From: Actinomycetes bacterium
GTDB lineage: Bacteria > Actinomycetota > Humimicrobiia > Humimicrobiales > Humimicrobiaceae
Assembly: GCA_022396035.1 (NCBI GenBank)
Contig: JAIOXO010000006.1
Location: 1 to 64,000, forward strand
Direction of reading: 5' to 3'
DNA length: 64,000 nucleotides
A program made the translations under genes and the position numbers. Shown piece by piece: positions 59,701 through 64,000 of this stretch; position 1 is the stretch's first letter, and every line of letters begins with the position of its first letter. Under the pieces are notes generated by a model, which was not told the DNA's origin, made no database searches, and worked only from the letters and a program-made list of their open reading frames with translations.

Positions 59701-60076
59701 CCTGGGCCAGGCAGAGAGCATAGATAAAATAGGGGAAGTATCGGAGTTTATAGGCGAAAGATATGGAAGATTTCCCCAGACAGTGGTAAACCTTATAAAC
59801 CTGGCCAAAATAAAGAACCTGATGCAGAAAGCCGAAATCGGCAGTATGGTTTACAGAAACAGGGCCCTGATATTTAAGAAGGTGGATCTGTATTTAACCG
59901 ATGAGCAGCTAAAAGAAGTGGATGCCAATCTCTTCTACAGGGCAAGGGGCCAGCAGCTGGTGCTAAAGGTAATTGAAAACAATATTAATTTGGGTTTAGT
60001 TTATAATATTCTAAATGTTATAATAAGCAACATTGACTGGAGAAAGGAAAAGAGGTTAGAAAGTGAAAAAAATTAG
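56771..60076 (+). CDS. mfd: Transcription-repair coupling factor Mfd
   Basis: Mfd removes stalled RNA polymerase and recruits UvrA. The 1101-residue protein has the UvrB-like N-terminal part, a CarD-like RNA-polymerase-binding domain (KPGQYLVHKTHGIGRYVDI, about 435-453; YVPTWQADRI), helicase motifs with Walker A GDVGFGKTE (about 581-589), DEEQRFG (about 681-687), TATPIPRTL, and QLRGRVGRS in the second lobe, and a C-terminal TRCF domain (AYIPKSFIPKEKDRLNIYR in part). It is slightly shorter than E. coli Mfd (1148) but complete. Confidence 0.97.
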   Translation: MLLDLFCAQDEFKKISSLLEEKKESLSIGTAEDLWAYMIAFFAENSKGPTLAITSTWDRAQELVTEVASLSKKQVLSYPSPPMSIYYRDKVVDMQKITSRLKVIKTAGSRQSFVVVASINSCLNLMDHQLLKNLDPVTLKQGGQYERDTLVARLVESGYERVNMVYDRGEFSIRGSVVDVFDITGDLMLRLDFFGDDLQHIYAVNPVTGKKESSEKQAEIFPNINPWKLKKGHNSLSLQQYLSKTLGSLTTVICDPLEVEVKMSSDRDVLAKILLEDMDKTILESMDCLDNYLLPKEEIFKHASTRVLLNPTNSSARRDINLNIQPQKRSFARPENFLSNIRKDFKAGRKVYISVSNSKRRDKIKQIITEDGLSFKQQGEDRHRVANILDKNLLHGFRSGQASVYGELDVYQKPESSLQDEALLSLREIEGFKPGQYLVHKTHGIGRYVDIVSRQSGGYKKDYFLIEYANNDRLYVPTWQADRITKYIGKENPRITTLNSKQWDRMKTRVRNSVKKLAFDLSRLYAHREAMEGFSFTVDTPWQREISDLFPFTETIDQVKAIQKVNQAMASSRPMDMLVCGDVGFGKTEVAIRAAFAAIESGKQVMMLVPTTILADQHYHNFSQRYQDYPVKLEVLSRFRKRSSQKEIIKSFNQGQADMIIGTHRILQKDINPKNLGLIIVDEEQRFGVGSKEKIKLLKKNADVLTLTATPIPRTLYMALTGIRDMATINTHPEGRNPIETFVGQKDDQIIRQAIDREIKRGGQIYYVFNNIKGIQNRLSYLKDLVSEARIALAHGQMKGTKIEQIMSDFIDKKYDVLLTTTIIESGMDISNVNTLIVENAHSFGLSQLHQLRGRVGRSTERAYAYFFYPRLQSLSLTSLRRLKALAEYTDLGSGYSIALRDMEIRGAGELLGPRQSGHMDSVGFEMYCQIIKEEVARLKGQPVKRDMNIQIEIPVSAYIPKSFIPKEKDRLNIYRSLGQAESIDKIGEVSEFIGERYGRFPQTVVNLINLAKIKNLMQKAEIGSMVYRNRALIFKKVDLYLTDEQLKEVDANLFYRARGQQLVLKVIENNINLGLVYNILNVIISNIDWRKEKRLESEKN

Positions 60077-61085
60077 TTTTATTATTGCATTATTATTAAT
60101 ATTTATCTTGGTGCTAACCATAAGCGGTTGCTCCAAAGCAGCAGCAGTAGTAAATGGAGAAAAGATAAGCGACAGTGATATTGACGCCTATTTTAATTTT
60201 TTTAAAAGCCAGGATACTGAAGGGGCTCTGGAGCAGGATCAGGCAACCATAGATAATGTGCAGAGCAACATACTGGATTCGCTAATTGTAATTAAGCTGC
60301 TCAAGCAGTACGCCCAGGAAGAAGGTATCAGTGTCAGCCAGGAGGAGCTGGATACCCGATACCAGGAGATAATAGAAACCTACGGCTCCCGTGAAGAATT
60401 TGAACAGGCCCTGGAATCCATGAGCGTAGATGAGGAATTTTTGAGAAATGAGCTGGAAAACCAGATCTTAAGGACCAAGATATTTGATATGGTAACTGCA
60501 GGTATAGAGGTTTCTGAAGAAGAAGCCGCAGACTTTTATGAACAAAACAAGCAGGATCTGTTTTTAGTGCCTGAAAAAGTAGAGGTAAGTCATATACTGG
60601 CCAGGTTTGAGCTTGAAGAGGGGCAGACAGAGATAACCGAACAGGAAAAACAGTCGGCGATGGATAAGATAGAATTTGTGCAGCAGGAACTGGAAGAGGG
60701 CAGATCATTTGAAGAAGTGGCCCTAGAATATTCTGATGATACCGCTTCAGCTGAAAACGGGGGAGGGCTGGGCTATATTTCCCGTGGCGAAATGGCAGAG
60801 GAATTTGAGAATATAGCTTTTGCTTTGCAGGTAGGCGAGGTCAGCGATATCGTAGAAACTGTCTACGGTTACCATATACTTAAGGTAACCGATAAGCAGG
60901 ATGAATATATAAAGGAATATGATGAGGTCAGGGAGACAGTTATAACTTACATGGAAAGTGAAAACAAGAATGCAGCCTGGTCTGATTTTGTATATGGTTT
61001 AATAGACGGGGCAGAGATTGAATACAATACCGAGATAAAAAGTCAGCTTACTCCGGAAGAAGAAATTGAGGAAGGCCAGGAGTAG
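60063..61085 (+). CDS. prsA: Foldase lipoprotein, PrsA/SurA-like with PpiC rotamase domain
   Basis: The 340-residue protein has a lipoprotein signal with lipobox TISGC (Cys23), a SurA-like N-terminal helical domain beginning VVNGEKISDSDIDAYF, and a parvulin (PpiC) domain from about residue 175: VSHILARFE, ALEYSDDTASAENGGGLGYISRGEM in part (YSDDTASAENGG, LGYISRG), FALQVGEVSDIVET and YGYHILKV. It probably folds exported proteins outside the membrane. GTG 60063 overlaps mfd by 14 bases. The C-terminus is acidic (EEEIEEGQE). Confidence 0.92.
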   Translation: MKKISFIIALLLIFILVLTISGCSKAAAVVNGEKISDSDIDAYFNFFKSQDTEGALEQDQATIDNVQSNILDSLIVIKLLKQYAQEEGISVSQEELDTRYQEIIETYGSREEFEQALESMSVDEEFLRNELENQILRTKIFDMVTAGIEVSEEEAADFYEQNKQDLFLVPEKVEVSHILARFELEEGQTEITEQEKQSAMDKIEFVQQELEEGRSFEEVALEYSDDTASAENGGGLGYISRGEMAEEFENIAFALQVGEVSDIVETVYGYHILKVTDKQDEYIKEYDEVRETVITYMESENKNAAWSDFVYGLIDGAEIEYNTEIKSQLTPEEEIEEGQE

Positions 61086-61906
61086 TGGATTACGATATAA
61101 AAGAAATTGACCGTATGGACCAGAGCGAAAAACTGTTCAGCATACTTCTATCGGTAATGGCAAAACTGAGATCAAATCAGGGATGTGTCTGGGACCGGGA
61201 GCAGAACCACGCCAGCCTTAAGAAAAATCTTATTGAAGAAACCTATGAGGCGGTAGAGTCCATTGAGAAAAATGACCTTTCTTCATTAAGGGAAGAGCTG
61301 GGTGATTTATTGCTGCAGGTGGTTTTCCACAGTCAGATAGGTAAAGAAAATGGAACTTTTGATATTAATGGCGTCCTGAAAGAGATTATAAAAAAACTGA
61401 TCAGGCGGCATCCTCATGTATTCAGCAATCAGAAAGTAGATAATTCTACCCAGGTACTTGAAAACTGGGAGGCTATAAAAAAGAAGGAAAGAAAACAAAA
61501 AAACCGGACCAGGGATTCCGTTTTTGCAGGCATTCCGCGAATTCTTCCTGCGCTGCATTTTGCCCATGAAATTCAGAAACGGGCCGCAAGGTTAGGATTT
61601 GACTGGGACCGGCAGGATGAAGTTATGGATAAGATTAAAGAAGAGATGGATGAACTTGAACAGGAACTGGACCAAGAAGACCTGCAGAAAGCAGGACAGG
61701 AGATAGGCGATCTCCTGTTTTCAGTGGTTAATTTGAGCAGGAAACTGGATATTGATTGTGAGTACAGCTTAAAAGGCAGCTCCCGGAAGTTTATTAAAAG
61801 GTTTGATTATATGGAGAAATATGCCTTAGAACATAATATTGATTTTAAGTCACTCCCCCTAAAGGAGAAGGATAAGTTATGGGAAAAAGCCAAAAAAGCA
61901 ATTTAA
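61085..61906 (+). CDS. mazG: Nucleoside triphosphate pyrophosphohydrolase MazG
   Basis: MazG hydrolyses nucleoside triphosphates to monophosphates, cleaning out non-standard ones. The 273-residue protein contains two MazG-type helical domains. The first has CVWDREQNHASL and EETYEAVESIE with REELGDLLLQVVFHSQ; the second has KEEMDELEQEL and QEIGDLLFSVVNLSRKL, each with the E-x-x-E...E-x-x-D metal ligands. The start is GTG 61085, overlapping the prsA stop by one base. It overlaps pyk by 28 bases at its end. Confidence 0.95.
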   Translation: MDYDIKEIDRMDQSEKLFSILLSVMAKLRSNQGCVWDREQNHASLKKNLIEETYEAVESIEKNDLSSLREELGDLLLQVVFHSQIGKENGTFDINGVLKEIIKKLIRRHPHVFSNQKVDNSTQVLENWEAIKKKERKQKNRTRDSVFAGIPRILPALHFAHEIQKRAARLGFDWDRQDEVMDKIKEEMDELEQELDQEDLQKAGQEIGDLLFSVVNLSRKLDIDCEYSLKGSSRKFIKRFDYMEKYALEHNIDFKSLPLKEKDKLWEKAKKAI

Positions 61907-63339
61907 TACGAAGGGCGAAGGTAATTGCTACCATAGGCCCTGCCTGCAATGACTACCACGGCCTGAAAACCATGATTGAAAACGGAATGGATATTGCCAG
62001 GATAAATACCTCTCATGCCGGTGAAAAAGAAGTTACTGAAGTTGTGGGACATATCAGAGATATTTCAAAGGAGCTAAATTCCAATACTGCTATATTGCTG
62101 GACCTGCAGGGTCCCAAGATAAGGATAGGGGAGCTCAAGCAGGACCTGGTAATAAAAAATGGAGATTATTTAAACTTTACCCCCAAAGAAACAGAGGGTA
62201 CCTATGATGCTGACAAGGGCATGGTGCTAAGTGTAAGCTATCCCAATTTGATAAAAGATTTGCACAAAGGCAATACCATCTTTATTGATGACGGGCTTAT
62301 TGAGTGCCGGGTAGTGGAGATAAGCAGCCGGGACTCTATGGCCAGATGCGAGGTAATAAGGGGTGGTGTAGTCAGGTCACATAAAGGTATAAACCTACCG
62401 GGAATCAGATTAAGTATAGAATCGGTTACGGAGAAAGATATGTATTTTCTGGATCTGGGAGTAGACCTGGGAGTTGATTTTATCGCCCAGTCCTTTGTAA
62501 GGGAAGCAGGGGATGTTAAAAAGATACAGCAGGCAATCAAGAAAAAAAATGGGCATCAGATGGTAGTAGCAAAGATTGAAAAACATGAAGCTACAACTAA
62601 TTTTGATGAAATCCTGGAGCAGGCTGATGCCATCATGATTGCCAGGGGGGATTTGGGTATAGAGATCGATGAGGAAGATGTACCCATCTTTCAGAAAAAT
62701 ATAATAAAGGATACCAATCAAGCAGGAAAGCCGGTAATCACTGCAACCCAGATGCTGGATTCCATGATAAGGAACCCCAGGCCGACCCGGGCCGAGGTAA
62801 GTGATGTGGCCAATGCCATACTGGATGGTTCCGACGCCATAATGCTTTCAGGAGAGACTGCTGTGGGTAAATACCCGGTGGAGTCATTGCAGATGATGAT
62901 TAAGATAATTAACAAAACTGAAAAAGAGTTAATGGCTGACCAGCTGCTGTCTGTCCGGGACAATGATAAGAAGGATACCATAACCCAGGCTATCAGCTCT
63001 GCTTCCTGTGAAATTGCTGCCAGGCTGAATGCCAAAACCATAATATCTTCTACCCAGTCCGGGCATACTGCCAGGCAGGTGGCAAAGAACCGGCCCCACA
63101 GCCTTATAATAGGGGCCAGTCCCCATGATTATGTAGTACACCAGTTAATGGTAAGCTGGGGAGTCATACCGGTTAAGACCAAGTTTGTAGGCAATATAAG
63201 TGAAATAATAAATGAAGCTATTGAAGCAGCAAGAAAAGAGGGTTATGTGCAATCCAAAGATACAGTGGTTATAACTGCAGGTATTCTGGTAAACAAGCCG
63301 GGAAGCACCAATTTTATAAATGTGAAAAAAATAGACTAG
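61879..63339 (+). CDS. pyk: Pyruvate kinase
   Basis: The 486-residue enzyme makes pyruvate and ATP from phosphoenolpyruvate. Motifs are KVIATIGPA (start), MDIARINTSHA, LDLQGPKIRIG (about 75-85), MVVAKIEKHEATTNFDEIL in part (AKIEKHEA), MIARGDLGIEI (about 253-263), TATQMLDSMI and MLSGETAVGKYPVE (about 317-330). The domain order is usual; no extra PEP-utilising domain is attached. ATG 61879 lies inside the end of mazG, so translation is likely coupled. Its stop overlaps the convergent trkA-like gene by 4 bases. Confidence 0.97.
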   Translation: MGKSQKSNLIRRAKVIATIGPACNDYHGLKTMIENGMDIARINTSHAGEKEVTEVVGHIRDISKELNSNTAILLDLQGPKIRIGELKQDLVIKNGDYLNFTPKETEGTYDADKGMVLSVSYPNLIKDLHKGNTIFIDDGLIECRVVEISSRDSMARCEVIRGGVVRSHKGINLPGIRLSIESVTEKDMYFLDLGVDLGVDFIAQSFVREAGDVKKIQQAIKKKNGHQMVVAKIEKHEATTNFDEILEQADAIMIARGDLGIEIDEEDVPIFQKNIIKDTNQAGKPVITATQMLDSMIRNPRPTRAEVSDVANAILDGSDAIMLSGETAVGKYPVESLQMMIKIINKTEKELMADQLLSVRDNDKKDTITQAISSASCEIAARLNAKTIISSTQSGHTARQVAKNRPHSLIIGASPHDYVVHQLMVSWGVIPVKTKFVGNISEIINEAIEAARKEGYVQSKDTVVITAGILVNKPGSTNFINVKKID

Positions 63340-63998
63340 TCTTCGGTAAACCTTAATTTCTTTAATTTCTTGTTGTCCCCAATTACGGTAATTTCATCAT
63401 TTGCTTGAAACTTGTAATCAACCGGTGGTGGAGACTGGATATTCTCCTCACCGGTTTTTACGCTAATTATGGTTACCCCGTATTTGTGCCTTAAGTTTAG
63501 CTCGATTAAATCTTTACCTATAATCATAGATGGAACTTTCATCTCAATTATGCTTATGTCCGGGCTTACCTCTAAAAAGTCAATGATATTGGAGCTGGTC
63601 AGGCTCCTGGCTACTCTTTCTCCCATATCTTTTTCAGGGTATACGATCTTGTCTGCCCCCACTTTGTAAAGCACTCTGCCCTGGGTTTTGGTACCGGCTT
63701 TGGCGATTATTTTTTTGGCTCCTTTTTCTTTGAGAAGCAGGGTTACCAGTATGGAGTTTTGTATATACTTTTCTCCAATACAAACAATGCAGGCTTCAAA
63801 ATCGGGAACTCCAATAGAGCTTAAGATATCAACATCGGTAGCGTCACATTTCATGACATCCGATATCTCTTCAGATACCCTCTGTATGCGGTCTTCAGAC
63901 TGGTCTATACCTACTACGCTATAGCCTCCCTGGGTAAGGGTACGGGCCACGCTGGCTCCAAATCTGCCTAATCCTATAACTAAAAATTGTTTTTTCAT
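63336..63998 (-). CDS. Potassium uptake regulatory protein, TrkA/KtrA type
   Basis: The 220-residue protein has an N-terminal RCK/TrkA-N domain with the NAD(H)/nucleotide fold (VIGLGRFGASVARTL, about 7-21; VVGIDQSEDRI with the acidic Asp at the second strand) and a C-terminal TrkA-C domain (about 140-218). Single-copy RCK of this length matches KtrA/KtrC of Gram-positive bacteria, which gates a KtrB/TrkH-type K+ channel. The partner membrane protein is not in the window and may lie beyond its end. The ATG at 63998 is within the window. Confidence 0.93.
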   Translation of the reverse strand: MKKQFLVIGLGRFGASVARTLTQGGYSVVGIDQSEDRIQRVSEEISDVMKCDATDVDILSSIGVPDFEACIVCIGEKYIQNSILVTLLLKEKGAKKIIAKAGTKTQGRVLYKVGADKIVYPEKDMGERVARSLTSSNIIDFLEVSPDISIIEMKVPSMIIGKDLIELNLRHKYGVTIISVKTGEENIQSPPPVDYKFQANDEITVIGDNKKLKKLRFTED

Positions 63999-64000
63999 AA

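Noticed and set aside
1-64000. CRISPR arrays, tRNA or rRNA genes
   Set aside because: No regularly spaced repeats of 25-40 bases and no tRNA-like T-arm with matching acceptor stem were noticed; TTCAAATCC-like text near 56474 lies within pth.

Overview
The window looks like the chromosome of an obligately anaerobic bacterium. It encodes a long pyruvate:ferredoxin oxidoreductase, a biotin-dependent Na+-pumping decarboxylase, a tungstate transporter with pterin-cofactor genes and FdhD, a B12 salvage operon, many radical-SAM enzymes and several Sec/SPII lipoproteins. Composition is moderately AT-rich with heavy use of AGG/AGA (Arg) and ATA (Ile) codons, frequent GTG/TTG starts and good AGGAGG-type ribosome binding sites. 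The gene order glmU-prs-rplY-pth-mfd-prsA-mazG-pyk resembles Gram-positive-type genomes. I infer a fermentative member of a Firmicutes/Actinobacteriota-like or related uncultured subsurface lineage, but the sequence alone does not fix the phylum.

Layout. 1-4424: peptide/nickel-type ABC transporter, first gene cut by the window edge. 4689-7025: a TrmO-like gene split by an intact IS1634-like element with a 45-bp target duplication. 7080-14580 (minus): pyruvate:ferredoxin oxidoreductase, a dihydroorotate-dehydrogenase-like flavoprotein, a small membrane protein, a sugar-isomerase-type TIM barrel, a thioesterase and a membrane-anchored Fe-S protein. 14892-16601: DEAD-box RNA helicase. 16602-17940: mostly non-coding, with a decayed transposase. 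17941-24024: an old-yellow-enzyme-type flavoprotein followed by a ribose-class sugar ABC transporter preceded by a XylR/ROK-like operator. 24091-26360: a gene graveyard (LmbE-type deacetylase remnant, two transposase remnants) surrounding fdhD. 26443-33114: tungsten/molybdenum cofactor region (moeA; then a promoter, Moco/Tuco-type riboswitch and terminator leading into tupABC-moaA-moaC-MOSC-mog). 33307-37488: a more AT-rich stretch with two radical-SAM genes, a small orphan gene and a diacylglycerol-kinase-like gene. 37867-41772: birA-oadG-oadA-oadB. 42001-51946: a B12-riboswitch-led run of cobO, btuF, cobU, cobS, btuC, btuD, cobQ, a second cobO, a small Cys-rich protein, a zinc-type metal ABC transporter without its binding protein, and an O6-alkylguanine-DNA methyltransferase. 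51943-53226: a radical-SAM gene and a divergent small zinc-ribbon-like gene. 53290-63339: housekeeping run glmU (C-terminally short), prs, rplY, pth, mfd, prsA, mazG, pyk; then trkA on the other strand.

How it fits together. Pyruvate is oxidised by PFOR to acetyl-CoA and reduced ferredoxin. The Oad complex makes a sodium gradient from decarboxylation, with its own biotin ligase encoded alongside. Tungstate uptake, MoaA/MoaC/MoeA/Mog and FdhD would supply a pterin cofactor to a formate-dehydrogenase-type enzyme not in this window. Corrinoid uptake and late B12 assembly are under riboswitch control.

The most notable observations are: the precisely reconstructable IS1634-type insertion, five further decayed genes or mobile elements, a metal transporter that appears to lie in the B12 regulon, a BtuD with an unexplained C-terminal domain, a MOSC gene with no canonical start where one is expected, a GlmU lacking its acetyltransferase catalytic part, and two paralogous radical-SAM proteins of unknown function.
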